This document shows positions 1 through 8,897 of a stretch of DNA of 64,000 bases, piece after piece. The first letter of the stretch is position 1. Every line of letters starts with the position of its first letter. The notes below the pieces were generated by a model. That model did not search any database. It saw only the letters and a list, made by a program, of their open reading frames with translations, and had not been told where the DNA came from. This DNA is from Microbacterium allomyrinae (lineage in GTDB: Bacteria; Actinomycetota; Actinomycetes; Actinomycetales; Microbacteriaceae): contig NZ_JAGTTN010000002.1 of NCBI RefSeq assembly GCF_020682705.1, positions 641,440 through 705,439 of the forward strand. The letters run 5' to 3'. The position numbers and the translations under genes are program-made.

Positions 1-84
1 CTGATACATGCTTTCTGACCACGATCCCCCATCGTACCGGTGCCCCGCTGGACGGGCGCCGAACGACGGAAATGGGGCCGCGGA

Positions 85-582
85 TCAGATGCCGCGGGCG
101 CCGGTGTCGAGGAAGCGGGCCACGACCGGCGGCACGTACGGCGACACGTCGCCTCCGAGTGACGCCACCTGACGCACCAGCGAACTCGACACCAGCGCGT
201 GCGCCGGGTCAGGCAGCAGGAATACCGTCTCGACGTGGGCGAGGTGGCGGTTCACGATCGCCATCGGGGTCTCGTAGGCCACGTCGATCTGCGAGCGGAT
301 GCCCTTCACCAGGACACCGGCCCCGACATCCGTCGCGTAGTCGACCAGGAGTCCCATGCTCCATGACGCGACGACGATATCCCCCTCGACATTGCTCTCG
401 GCGATCGACTGCTCCAGCAGCATCTGGCGCTGCGAGATCGGGAGCATGGCTTCTTTGCCGGGGTTGTGGACGACGAGCACGTGCAGCTGGTCGTACAGCG
501 ATGCCGCGCGGCGGATCACATCGAGGTGGCCGAGGGTCGGAGGATCGAACGACCCCGGGACGACGGCGATCCGGCTGCTCAT
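85..582 (-). CDS. coaD: Phosphopantetheine adenylyltransferase CoaD
   Basis: This enzyme transfers AMP from ATP to 4'-phosphopantetheine, the penultimate step of coenzyme A synthesis in the cytoplasm. The 165-residue length is normal for the family. The nucleotidyltransferase signature T/H-x-G-H is visible as TLGH at residues 16-19, inside [11 protein letters not shown] second conserved patch, SSSLVRQ, lies near residue 132 and matches the ISSS-type motif that contacts ATP. The ATG start is preceded by about 40 bp separating it from recG, which lies upstream on the same strand, so the two may be co-transcribed. The recG-rsmD-coaD neighbourhood is common in Actinobacteria; here rsmD has been separated from the pair. 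Identification is secure. Confidence 0.95.
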   Translation of the reverse strand: MSSRIAVVPGSFDPPTLGHLDVIRRAASLYDQLHVLVVHNPGKEAMLPISQRQMLLEQSIAESNVEGDIVVASWSMGLLVDYATDVGAGVLVKGIRSQIDVAYETPMAIVNRHLAHVETVFLLPDPAHALVSSSLVRQVASLGGDVSPYVPPVVARFLDTGARGI

Positions 583-625
583 GCGCCCAGCCTAACGGGA
601 CCCCGCCGACGCTCGGCGAGGCTGG

Positions 626-2788
626 TCAGTTCTTTGCGAGCGCGGCACGCTCGGCCATGCCGACGTTGCGCTCCAGTGCGGCCGCGAGTCCCGGGTGGCG
701 CCGCAGCGCCGGGTCTTCGGCCAGCACCTGCTCCGCGGCGATGCGGGCCTCGGCGATCACATCTGCATCCTTCACGACCCGCAGCAGGCGAAGCGACGAC
801 CGGGCACCGGACTGGGCGCCGCCCAGCACGTCGCCCTCGCCGCGCAGTTCGAGGTCGATCTCGGCCAGCACGAATCCATCCAGCGTGGAGGCCACCGCCT
901 CCACCCGCTCGCGCGCCGGCGTCGCCTGCGGCGCCTCGGTCACGAGAAGGCAGAGCCCCGGGACTGCGCCGCGACCGACGCGGCCCCGCAGCTGATGCAG
1001 CTGCGACACGCCGAAGCGGTCGGCCTCGAGGATCGCCATCGTCGAGGCGTTGGGCACGTCGACACCGACCTCGACGACCGTCGTCGCGACGAGCACGTCG
1101 ATGTCACCGCGAGCGAAGGCCTGCATGACGGCATCCTTCTCGTCGGATGGCATCTTGCCATGCAGGATCTCGACCCGTATGGCGGAGAACGCCGGATGCC
1201 GCGACAGCAGATCCGCGACCTGCACCACGCCCCATCGGGTGCGGCCGGTCTCGCCTTCTTCCGCCCCGGGCGCTTCGTCTGCGGTGTCGTCCTTCGTGAG
1301 CGCCTCGGCGTCGATCGCGGCGCAGACGACGAACGCCTGCCGGCCCAGCCCCACTTCTTCCGCGATGCGATCCCACACGCGCCCGAACCATGCGGGCTTC
1401 TCGTGGAGAGGAGCGACGAAGGTCTGGATGCCGGCGCGGCCCACCGGCATCGTGCGGATGGTCGAGACATCGAGGTCGCCGAAGACGGTCATCGCCACCG
1501 TGCGAGGGATCGGTGTGGCGGTCAGCACGAGCGCGTGCGGCGACGAGCCCTTGGCACGCAGCGATTCGCGCTGCTCGACACCGAACCGGTGCTGCTCGTC
1601 GACGACGACCAGGCCGAGATCTGCGAACGTCGTGCTCTCGCTGAGCAGCGCGTGCGTGCCGACCACGATGCGCGCCTGCCCCGATGCGGCGCGAAGCGCG
1701 GCCTTGCGTCGCTCCGCCGCCGGAAGCTGGCCGGTGAGCAGCGTCGGCATGAGCTGTGGGGCGAGCTCGCGCCCCAGCATCCGCGCGATCGATCTGACGT
1801 GCTGTGCGGCGAGCACCTCGGTCGGTGCGATCAGCGCCGACTGCCCGCCCGACTGCGCGACCTGGAGCATCGCCCGCAGCGCTACCAGGGTCTTGCCCGA
1901 GCCCACCTCGCCCTGCACGAGCCGGTTCATCGGCCACTCCCCCTGCAGGTCTCGCGCGATGTCGTCGCCGACACTGATCTGATCGGGGGTGCGGGGGAAG
2001 GGAAGGTCGGCGTCGAAGCGCTCGAGGATCGGGCCGGGGGCGCGAACCGTGGCCGACAGCGCCCGCACGAAAGCGCGCTGCTGCAGCAGCGCGACCTGCA
2101 GCACGAACGCCTCCTGCATCCGCAGCGTCTCGCGCGCAGGCTCGATCTGGTCGAAGAATTCGGGACGGTGGATGCGCTCGATCGCGTCGCGGGCGGCGAT
2201 CAGGTCGTGCCGCATGCGCAGTTCCTCGGGAAGCGGCTCGGTCACCTCCCCGAGCCCGTCGAGCACGAGCGCCACGATCCTCTGGAACTGCCAGCTCGCG
2301 ACCGTGCTCGTCGCGGGATAGATCGGGATCGGCAGGTTGACGTTCGCCTCGGCGGTCATCCGCGCCATCTCGACGTCATCGAACAGCTCGTAATCGGGGT
2401 GTGCGAGCTGCTTGATGCCGCGGTACTCCCCCACCTTGCCCGCGAAAATGCCACGGCGTCCGGGCTGAAGGTCCTTCAATCGCCACGCCTGATTGAAGAA
2501 CGTGAGCGATAGATCGCCGTTGCCGTCGCTGATCACGACCTCGAGCAGCGAGCCGTTGCGGTTCTTCATGCGCCGCTCGCCTGCACGCCGCACCTCGGCG
2601 ACGATCGTCACCGATTCGCCGACGGGCAGCGACGAGATCTGGGTGAGCTCGCCGCGCCGGGCGTAGCGACGCGGATAGTGCATGAGGAGGTCACCGACGG
2701 TCTTCATGCCGAACGCTCGATCGAGGGCCGACGCGGTCTTTCCGCCGACTGCGCCGTCGAGGCGGGAGTCGAGGGTGAAGGACGCCAT
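626..2788 (-). CDS. recG: ATP-dependent DNA helicase RecG
   Basis: RecG is a superfamily 2 helicase that remodels stalled replication forks and branch-migrates Holliday junctions. The 720-residue protein shows an N-terminal wedge/OB region at about residues 55-140, then the helicase core. Walker A is GEVGSGKT at 293-300 and the Walker B/DExH box is DEQH at 397-400. A later LRGRVGRG motif is the conserved motif VI. The C-terminal extension expected of RecG is present. It sits 43 bp upstream of coaD on the same strand. The ATG at 2788 starts MASFTLDSRL and gives a standard-length protein. Nothing is broken or missing. Confidence 0.95.
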   Translation of the reverse strand: MASFTLDSRLDGAVGGKTASALDRAFGMKTVGDLLMHYPRRYARRGELTQISSLPVGESVTIVAEVRRAGERRMKNRNGSLLEVVISDGNGDLSLTFFNQAWRLKDLQPGRRGIFAGKVGEYRGIKQLAHPDYELFDDVEMARMTAEANVNLPIPIYPATSTVASWQFQRIVALVLDGLGEVTEPLPEELRMRHDLIAARDAIERIHRPEFFDQIEPARETLRMQEAFVLQVALLQQRAFVRALSATVRAPGPILERFDADLPFPRTPDQISVGDDIARDLQGEWPMNRLVQGEVGSGKTLVALRAMLQVAQSGGQSALIAPTEVLAAQHVRSIARMLGRELAPQLMPTLLTGQLPAAERRKAALRAASGQARIVVGTHALLSESTTFADLGLVVVDEQHRFGVEQRESLRAKGSSPHALVLTATPIPRTVAMTVFGDLDVSTIRTMPVGRAGIQTFVAPLHEKPAWFGRVWDRIAEEVGLGRQAFVVCAAIDAEALTKDDTADEAPGAEEGETGRTRWGVVQVADLLSRHPAFSAIRVEILHGKMPSDEKDAVMQAFARGDIDVLVATTVVEVGVDVPNASTMAILEADRFGVSQLHQLRGRVGRGAVPGLCLLVTEAPQATPARERVEAVASTLDGFVLAEIDLELRGEGDVLGGAQSGARSSLRLLRVVKDADVIAEARIAAEQVLAEDPALRRHPGLAAALERNVGMAERAALAKN

Positions 2789-2856
2789 GCCTCGAGTCTA
2801 GGATCCGGCGCGGACGCTGTCGGCGTTACCCCAGCAGCTGCCCATAGGGTTGCGGG

Positions 2857-3435
2857 ATGCTCCGACGACTCGCCTCCCGCGTGTACTGGGCCTGCAGTCG
2901 CTGGACGCTGTCCACCGAGCCGGCCCCCGATCGACCCACTGTGCTGCTGGGCGCGCCCCACACCTCGAACTGGGACTTCCTCCTCATGCTCGGGATCGCC
3001 TGGCGTCTACAGATCCCGGTGCGGTGGCTGGGCAAGTCGAGCCTGTTCCGAGGGTGGCGCGGCCCCCTCATGAAGAAGCTCGGCGGCATACCCGTGGACC
3101 GCGCCGATGCGTCGCGTGTCGTCTCCGATGTCGTCGAGCGCATCCGTGCGGGAGAGGTCTTCGGTCTCGTCGTCACCCCCGAGGGCACCCGCGGCTCGGG
3201 CACGTACTGGAAGTCGGGGTTCTACCGGATCGCCCGAGAAGCGGGCCTGCCGGTGACCCTCGGGTACGTCGACCGCACCACGATGACGACGGGCCTCGGG
3301 CCGACGATCGAACTCACCGGCGACGTGGTCGCCGACATGAACGTCATCCGCGCCTTCTACGCCGACAAGTCCGGACTGCGCCCGGAGTTTCGCACCGAGC
3401 CTCGGCTGCGAGAAGAGGATGCGGCGATCGCCTGA
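2857..3435 (+). CDS. Lysophospholipid acyltransferase-family protein
   Basis: The 192-residue protein belongs to the PlsC-like acyltransferase superfamily. The catalytic HX4D box is at His35-Asp40 (HTSNWD), and a PEGTRG motif lies near residue 110. Both are diagnostic: the first is catalytic and the second binds the glycerol phosphate of the acceptor. It is shorter than typical PlsC and lacks a clear membrane anchor. HTSNWD-type members with a short chain form a distinct clade whose acceptor is often unknown. It is divergent from recG and sits alone between recG and a lipoprotein. The ATG at 2857 has no strong ribosome binding site. A second, more canonical PlsC is encoded at 9923-10696, so this one probably has a specialised acceptor. 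Confidence 0.8.
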   Translation: MLRRLASRVYWACSRWTLSTEPAPDRPTVLLGAPHTSNWDFLLMLGIAWRLQIPVRWLGKSSLFRGWRGPLMKKLGGIPVDRADASRVVSDVVERIRAGEVFGLVVTPEGTRGSGTYWKSGFYRIAREAGLPVTLGYVDRTTMTTGLGPTIELTGDVVADMNVIRAFYADKSGLRPEFRTEPRLREEDAAIA

Positions 3436-3477
3436 CGTCCTCGTTCCCAGAACCGCCCGGACGCGGTGCCGGGAGGC

Positions 3478-4074
3478 TCAACCGAAGATGCCCTGCGCGA
3501 TCTCCTCCAGGAACGCCCAGCCGTTCCGGTTCACGGTGGACAGATAGATCCAGACCCCGTCCCGGGCGACGATGATCTCCTCGGTGTCGCTGCCCGTGCC
3601 GGGGAGCACGCAGACCTGTGCACCGAAGTCATCGGCGACCTGGCACGTATACCCCTCGCCGGGGAGCGTCCCCACGGCAGCGGTGACCGCTTCGGGGGTG
3701 GCCGTGCTGATCAGCAGCAGCATGCCGGTCGCATCGCCGACGATCCAATCGCAGCCGAGGGCGAGGGTCGCGCCCTCGGGTGCCGGGCGCACGAAACCCT
3801 CGCCGTTGCTCTGCAGCGTCATGTCGCCGACGGCCGCAGCACGCGTGGCGTCGGTGGCGAGCGCGTTGCAGTCCGTCGGCAGGGTCACCGGCGCTGCGGT
3901 CGGCGTCGGGGTGGCAGTGGGAATCGGGGTCGGCATCACCGACTCCGAATGCGTGGGCGTAGAAGTGGGAGACGCTGTCGGCGTCTGCGCTCCGCCCGCG
4001 CACCCCACGAGTGCGACGGCGCTCAGGCCGGCGCTCAGCGCGATGGCTGCGATCCTCGTCGTACGGTGGATCAT
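3478..4074 (-). CDS. Putative secreted lipoprotein, function unknown
   Basis: The 198-residue product begins with a positively charged stretch, a hydrophobic segment and a lipobox LVGC with the cysteine at residue 25, so it should be lipid-anchored on the outer face of the membrane. A Thr/Pro/Ser-rich linker of about 35 residues follows (TPTASPT and related repeats), typical of an extended spacer. The remaining domain of about 130 residues contains several cysteines and resembles DUF3558-type or other small actinobacterial lipoprotein folds, but I do not recognise it firmly. It converges with the acyltransferase and diverges from rsmD, so it is a single-gene unit. Confidence 0.7.
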   Translation of the reverse strand: MIHRTTRIAAIALSAGLSAVALVGCAGGAQTPTASPTSTPTHSESVMPTPIPTATPTPTAAPVTLPTDCNALATDATRAAAVGDMTLQSNGEGFVRPAPEGATLALGCDWIVGDATGMLLLISTATPEAVTAAVGTLPGEGYTCQVADDFGAQVCVLPGTGSDTEEIIVARDGVWIYLSTVNRNGWAFLEEIAQGIFG

Positions 4075-4183
4075 CTCGGCTCACTTCCGTCGGAACGATG
4101 CGCTCCCTGTCGTGATCATAGGGGGCGTCGGTCCAGTGCCGTGCGCGGACTCCACCGGAGGAGCACCCGGATATCGTGAAGGG

Positions 4184-4792
4184 GTGACGCGCATCATCGC
4201 CGGACGGGCCGGCTCCCTCACGCTCGACGTCCCTGACGCCGGAACGCGCCCGACGAGCGACCGCGTCCGCGAATCCCTGTTCGGCGCGCTCGAGTCGTCC
4301 GATCTGCTCCGCGGCGCTGCTGTGCTCGATCTTTACGCGGGATCGGGTGCGCTCGCATTCGAGGCGGTGAGCCGGGGCGCGGCATCCGCCGATCTGGTCG
4401 AGAAGAACCCGCGTGCCGCCGCCGTCGCCCAACGCAACGCCGGGCGCGTCGCGAAGGCGGTGGGTCCGGATGCCGCCCTGCGCGTGCACCGCAGCGGCGC
4501 CGACGGATTCCTCCGCACCGCGCGGGGCCCATTCGACGTGGTCTTCCTCGATCCGCCCTACGACGTGGGCGAATCCGAACTCTCGTCGACCCTCGCTCTG
4601 CTGGTGCCGCTGCTCGCCGAGGGCGCGGTGGTGGTCATCGAGCGCGGTTCGCGCTCCCCCGAACCGGCTCTGCCCGCCCGGCTCACCGCGACCCGGTCGA
4701 AGCGGTACGGCGACACGACACTGTGGTGGGCGACCACCCTGGCGGCAGACGGCGAGGACGCGGCGAGCGGCGGATCGGATCCCGCGCGCTAG
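4184..4792 (+). CDS. rsmD: 16S rRNA (guanine966-N2)-methyltransferase RsmD
   Basis: RsmD methylates N2 of G966 in 16S rRNA on the small subunit using S-adenosylmethionine. The 202-residue protein starts at a GTG (VTRIIAGRAG). The open frame continues far upstream, but homology begins exactly here. The SAM-binding motif LDLYAGSGALAFE is at 48-60 and the catalytic DPPY is at 123-126, as in all RsmD proteins. It is transcribed away from the lipoprotein gene and converges with the serine hydrolase gene, 16 bp from its end. It is usually adjacent to recG and coaD; here two genes intervene, which suggests a local rearrangement. Confidence 0.92.
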   Translation: MTRIIAGRAGSLTLDVPDAGTRPTSDRVRESLFGALESSDLLRGAAVLDLYAGSGALAFEAVSRGAASADLVEKNPRAAAVAQRNAGRVAKAVGPDAALRVHRSGADGFLRTARGPFDVVFLDPPYDVGESELSSTLALLVPLLAEGAVVVIERGSRSPEPALPARLTATRSKRYGDTTLWWATTLAADGEDAASGGSDPAR

Positions 4793-4808
4793 GCATGCCG
4801 GGACCCGA

Positions 4809-6149
4809 TCACGGATTCGGAATCGGAACGCCACTCCAGACGTCGCTGCCATCGAAGCCGACGTCACGCGTGATCGCGAGCGCGCCCGTCGGTGCCAGCG
4901 TGAGCCGGAACGTCATCGCATCGTGAAGGACGCGGAGATCGGCGACGAAGTCGTCACCCCGCCATCCGCCGGACACCGCGACCAGATCGCCGTACCAATC
5001 CCGCTCACCCTCCAGTGAGAACTCGCCCGTCGTCCACGAGTCGGGTGCGCACCGCAGTTCGCCGTCGTTGATCCTGAGCCTCTCGCCCTCGATTCGCAAC
5101 AGCCGGATCGGACCGTCGGCGTAGCGATGCTCCACCACGGCCTCGTGCCGCACGCCGCCGACGGGCGCGATCCCGAGGAGCGCGGGAAGCGGCGCGGACG
5201 GCCCGGTCGTGTCGAAAGCGGGCAGCAGTTCGCGCCAGAGCACACGGAGCGGCGCCTGCATGTCGGGCAGCCCTCCCGTGATCACGACGACGGCATCCTG
5301 CTCGGGCATCACCACGACGTACTGACCGAAAGCACCGTCGCCGCGATAGGCCCCGTGCCGGCAGCGCCAGAACTGGAATCCGTAGCCCTGGCCCCAGTCG
5401 CCCGCGTTGCCCGTGCCGTTCGCGATCTGCGCGCTCGTCGCCGTGTCGATCCACGATGCCGGCACCAGCGAGCGTCCCTGCCATTCGCCGCGCTGCAGCA
5501 GCAGCTGGCCGAAGACGGCGAGCTCCTCGGCGCGGAGCATCAGACCGAAGCCGCCCGCATCGACACCGGTCGGGCTCTGCAGCCACCACGGCGTATCGAT
5601 CCCCAGTGGGGCGAACAATCGCGGCTCAAGGAAGTCCCGCACGCGCATGCCGGAGCGATGCTGCACGATCTCGGACAGCAGGTAGGTCGCGGGTGTGTTG
5701 TAGAGCCAGTGGCTGCCGGGTTCGTGGACGATCGGCGCCGCGAGGGCCGTTCGCCCCCAGTCTTCGCCCCAGTCCTGCGGTTCGGCGTCGTGGCCCGTCG
5801 ACATCGTCAGCAGGTGGCGCACACGCATCGCATCGAGGTGCAGGGACGACTCGGCGGGCATGAGGTCGGGCAAGAGCTCCGCGACGCGGTCGTCGAGAGC
5901 GAAGAGTCCCTCGTCGATCGCAAGCCCCACCGCCATCGAGGTGAAGCTCTTGCTCACGGAGTACATCGCGTGAGGCGCGTCGCGGTCATACGGCTCCCAT
6001 GTCGCCTCGAGCACCACGTGCCCGTGCCGGATCACCGTCGCCGTGTGCACGTGCTGGATCTCGTCCAGGGCGGTCACGAGCCGCGCCAACGCGGCAGAGG
6101 GAACACCCTGGTCTTCGGGTCGCGATCGCGGGAGCAGCTCGGTCATCAT
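4809..6149 (-). CDS. Serine hydrolase, beta-lactamase/penicillin-binding-like fold
   Basis: The product of about 446 residues has the class C beta-lactamase/D-aminopeptidase fold. The nucleophile motif S-x-x-K appears as SVSK at residues 64-67, and a Tyr-Asn pair at about 150-151 fits the second catalytic element. No signal peptide is evident, so it is likely cytoplasmic. Members act as esterases, D-amidases or peptidases, and substrate cannot be told from sequence. I prefer the ATG at 6149 or 6146 (MMTELL) over the longer frame to 6233, because the longer one would overlap thiL and starts with low-complexity residues. It lies downstream of thiL on the same strand. Confidence 0.8.
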   Translation of the reverse strand: MMTELLPRSRPEDQGVPSAALARLVTALDEIQHVHTATVIRHGHVVLEATWEPYDRDAPHAMYSVSKSFTSMAVGLAIDEGLFALDDRVAELLPDLMPAESSLHLDAMRVRHLLTMSTGHDAEPQDWGEDWGRTALAAPIVHEPGSHWLYNTPATYLLSEIVQHRSGMRVRDFLEPRLFAPLGIDTPWWLQSPTGVDAGGFGLMLRAEELAVFGQLLLQRGEWQGRSLVPASWIDTATSAQIANGTGNAGDWGQGYGFQFWRCRHGAYRGDGAFGQYVVVMPEQDAVVVITGGLPDMQAPLRVLWRELLPAFDTTGPSAPLPALLGIAPVGGVRHEAVVEHRYADGPIRLLRIEGERLRINDGELRCAPDSWTTGEFSLEGERDWYGDLVAVSGGWRGDDFVADLRVLHDAMTFRLTLAPTGALAITRDVGFDGSDVWSGVPIPNP

Positions 6150-6193
6150 CCTCAGGCTAACGGCGCCGCCGACAGCGATCCCCCGTCGACGGG

Positions 6194-7189
6194 TCAGCCC
6201 GTGTGCGAATCCCAGTCGCGGTAGGGATCCCACCCGCCGCGTCCGGCGTGGGCATGCCCGTCCACGAGCACGCCCGCCTCGCCTCGGGCGAGCACCTCGC
6301 CGATGCGGCGGAAGCCGTGGGGCAATGGGCGATCGGACCGGAATGTCGCCAGCAACGCGTGGTCCTCGCCGCCGGTGAGCGCAGAGTCGACATCCGGCGC
6401 GAGCGCGAGCGAGTCGAGAGCGATGGTGACATCGGATGCCGCAGCCATACGCGATGCGTCAAGCACGAGCCCGTCCGACACATCCATCATCGCCCGCGCG
6501 CCCGCGTCCGCGGCGATCGGTCCGAAAGCCACGGGTGGAGCGGGGCGCAGCTGTGCGGCGAGGTCGCGGCGCTCGTCCTCGTCGAGCACACGCTCATCGA
6601 TCGGGATCGGAACGCCGGCGGCATCCGTGAACCGCTCGAAGAGAATGCGCAGTCCACGGCCCGCACGGCCGAGCTCGCCCGCCACGGCGACGGTGTCGCC
6701 GACGCGCGCGCCGGAGCGCAGCACCGGCGCTCGGCCCGCGAGCGCGCCGAGCGCGGTGACGGCCACCGTCAGGGTGTCGCTCACGGTCAGATCGCCGCCC
6801 TCGATCGTGCAGCCGGGTGCCAGTTCGTCGCACGCGGCGCGCAGTCCCTCGGCGAGCCCCGAAACGAACGAGAGGCGCGTCGAATCGGGCATCGCGAGGG
6901 CGACCAGCAGCGCGGTCGGCGTCGCGCCCATCGCCGCGACATCGGCCAGATTCACCGCCGCCGCCTTGAATCCGAGATCGAAGCCGCTCGACCACGCGAG
7001 ACGGAAGTCCGGACCGTGCACGAGCGTGTCGACGGTCGCGACGACCCGGCCGTCTGCGGTCGCGATCACCGCAGCGTCGTCACCCGGACCCACCTCGGCG
7101 TTCGACGCGCCGACCCGCTCAAGTATCCGTCGAAGGATCGCCCCTTCGCTGAGTTCTCCGACCGTCGGATCCGTGCGCTCGTCGACCAC
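6194..7189 (-). CDS. thiL: Thiamine-monophosphate kinase
   Basis: ThiL phosphorylates thiamine monophosphate to the active cofactor thiamine diphosphate. The 331-residue protein has the PurM/AIR-synthase-like fold. The Mg-binding GDDAAVI motif lies near residues 36-42, a central DLTVSDT-type segment follows, and MMDVSDGL in the second half is the conserved glycine/aspartate loop of the family. Length is normal. It is divergent from the DUF3515 gene, with a 110-bp gap that must hold both promoters. The thiL-DUF3515-ddl grouping recurs in Actinobacteria, which supports the call. Confidence 0.93.
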   Translation of the reverse strand: MVDERTDPTVGELSEGAILRRILERVGASNAEVGPGDDAAVIATADGRVVATVDTLVHGPDFRLAWSSGFDLGFKAAAVNLADVAAMGATPTALLVALAMPDSTRLSFVSGLAEGLRAACDELAPGCTIEGGDLTVSDTLTVAVTALGALAGRAPVLRSGARVGDTVAVAGELGRAGRGLRILFERFTDAAGVPIPIDERVLDEDERRDLAAQLRPAPPVAFGPIAADAGARAMMDVSDGLVLDASRMAAASDVTIALDSLALAPDVDSALTGGEDHALLATFRSDRPLPHGFRRIGEVLARGEAGVLVDGHAHAGRGGWDPYRDWDSHTG

Positions 7190-7299
7190 GCCCCCACGCT
7201 ACCGCCGCTCGCCCCGTCGATCGTGCGCTCAGGGGCACGGCGCCTCCGCCGCTGCGGCGTGAGGCGGGAGAGCCGGGCGAGCCGGGTTAGCCTGGAGCG

Positions 7300-7797
7300 G
7301 TGCGATTGACCCACTTCGCCGCCACGGTCGCGCTCGCGATCATGGCGGGCATCGGCCTCACCGGATGCGCGGCGACCGTCAACCTCGAGCCGGCCGACGG
7401 CTCCGACGATCCGGCGTGCGCCGAGGTGAGCGTGCGACTGCCCGGCGCCATCGGCGACCAGCCCCGACGGTGGACGGATGCGCAGGCCACCGGGGCCTGG
7501 GGCGATCCCGCGACCATCCTGCTGACGTGCGGTGTCACCGCGCCGGGCCCCACGACGATGCGCTGCGAAACAGTGGCCGGCGTCGACTGGATCATCGACG
7601 AGACCGACGCTCCGCGATTCCGCGTCACCACGTACGGCCGCACACCCGCCGTGGAGATCTACCTCGATACCGAAGTCGGCGACGACGGCGCCGGTGTGTC
7701 GAGCCGCGACGTGCTCGATGCGATCTCGCCGATCGTCGCGACGCTGCCGGTGGACGGGCAATGCGTCGGCCGCGAGGACGCGACGCCCGTTCCCTGA
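7300..7797 (+). CDS. DUF3515-family lipoprotein
   Basis: This 165-residue protein starts at a GTG and carries a lipoprotein signal with lipobox LTGC (Cys23). The mature domain matches the actinobacterial DUF3515 pattern: a D/E-rich start, then WGDPA.ILLTCGV and a later GVDWIIDE segment. I recall this family as encoded beside thiL and ddl, as here, but its function is not established. It may act at the cell envelope. The gene converges on ddl, with only 8 bp between the stop codons and no convincing terminator between them. Confidence 0.75.
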   Translation: MRLTHFAATVALAIMAGIGLTGCAATVNLEPADGSDDPACAEVSVRLPGAIGDQPRRWTDAQATGAWGDPATILLTCGVTAPGPTTMRCETVAGVDWIIDETDAPRFRVTTYGRTPAVEIYLDTEVGDDGAGVSSRDVLDAISPIVATLPVDGQCVGREDATPVP

Positions 7798-7805
7798 CCC
7801 GTTCG

Positions 7806-8897
7806 TCAGGCCGCGCGCTCCAGCGCGGTGTCGATGAGCTCGGTGATCAGCTCCGGATACGTCATTCCCGACGCGATCCAGCACTTCGGGAACATCGAGA
7901 TCGGGGTGAATCCCGGCATCGTGTTGAGCTCGTTGACGTAGAGCCCATCGGCGGCGAGGAAGAAGTCCACGCGTGCGAGGCCGCGACCGTCGACTGCCTG
8001 GAACGCCTGGACCCCGAGCTGCTGGATGGCGGCGATCTCGGCATCCGTCAGTTCTGCGGGGCACACGACCTCCGCGCCGTCGCCGCCGAGGTACTTGCCC
8101 TCGAAGTCGTAGAACTCGCGGGTGGTCAGCACGATCTCGCCCGGCAGCGACGCCCGCGGGGCGGCGCCGGCACGGCCTTCGAGGATGGCGACCTCGACCT
8201 CGCGGCCGACGATCGCCGACTCGATGAGCACCTTGTCGTCTTCGGCGAACGCGATCGCCAGGGCCTCGTCGAGCTCGGAGGCATCGTGCACCTTCGAGAC
8301 GCCGACGCTGGAGCCGGCGCGGGCAGGCTTGACGAACGACGGCTCGCCCAGAGTCGCGGCATCCGCACGCACACCCGCGGGATCGAGATCCCAGCGTGCA
8401 CGGGTGACCGTCACCCACGGCGACACCGGCACTCCTGCGGCCGCGAGAACGATCTTCATGAAGTGCTTGTCCATGCACAGGGCCGAATCCAGCACGCCAC
8501 CCCCCGCGTACGGGATGCCGAGGGTGTCGAAGAACCCCTGCACGGTGCCGTCCTCGCCGTGCACGCCGTGCAGGATCGGCAGCACCACGTCGAGGTCGCC
8601 CAGCGCGTCGACGGTTCCGTCCGCGCGCCGTACCCGCACGGTGCGGTCGGCGCCGCCTTCGGGCCAGAGCACGCGGGTGCCGTTGTCGACCACCTCCGGA
8701 AGCCGGTCGGCATCCAGGGCGAACTTGTCGGGGTCGTCGTCCTCGAGAACGAACACACCGTCGCGGGTGATTCCGATCGGGATCACCCGGTAGCGATCAC
8801 GGTCGATCGCCCGCAGGACCCCTCCCGCCGTTGCGGAACTGATCGAGTGCTCGCTGGAGCGACCTCCAAAGAGCACCGCCACCGCCGGCCTGTCCAT
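7806..8897 (-). CDS. ddl: D-alanine--D-alanine ligase
   Basis: Ddl makes the D-Ala-D-Ala dipeptide for peptidoglycan precursors by an ATP-grasp mechanism. The 363-residue protein opens MDRPAVAVLFGGRSSEHS, containing the FGGRSSEH signature. Later features are the ATP-grasp lysine region (SFVKPAR), EVEVAILEG, and a C-terminal ARVDFF and NELNTMPGFT that bind Mg and ADP. The ATG at 8897 is chosen over the longer frame to 8930 because GAGAGGA lies 6 bases upstream and homology starts here. Its first 101 bp overlap the end of gpsA in another frame. It ends the minus-strand run murA-plsC-gpsA-ddl. Confidence 0.93.
   Translation of the reverse strand: MDRPAVAVLFGGRSSEHSISSATAGGVLRAIDRDRYRVIPIGITRDGVFVLEDDDPDKFALDADRLPEVVDNGTRVLWPEGGADRTVRVRRADGTVDALGDLDVVLPILHGVHGEDGTVQGFFDTLGIPYAGGGVLDSALCMDKHFMKIVLAAAGVPVSPWVTVTRARWDLDPAGVRADAATLGEPSFVKPARAGSSVGVSKVHDASELDEALAIAFAEDDKVLIESAIVGREVEVAILEGRAGAAPRASLPGEIVLTTREFYDFEGKYLGGDGAEVVCPAELTDAEIAAIQQLGVQAFQAVDGRGLARVDFFLAADGLYVNELNTMPGFTPISMFPKCWIASGMTYPELITELIDTALERAA

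Noticed and set aside
1..84. A gene at the left edge
   Set aside because: The 84 bases before the coaD stop hold no frame or hairpin that I can support.
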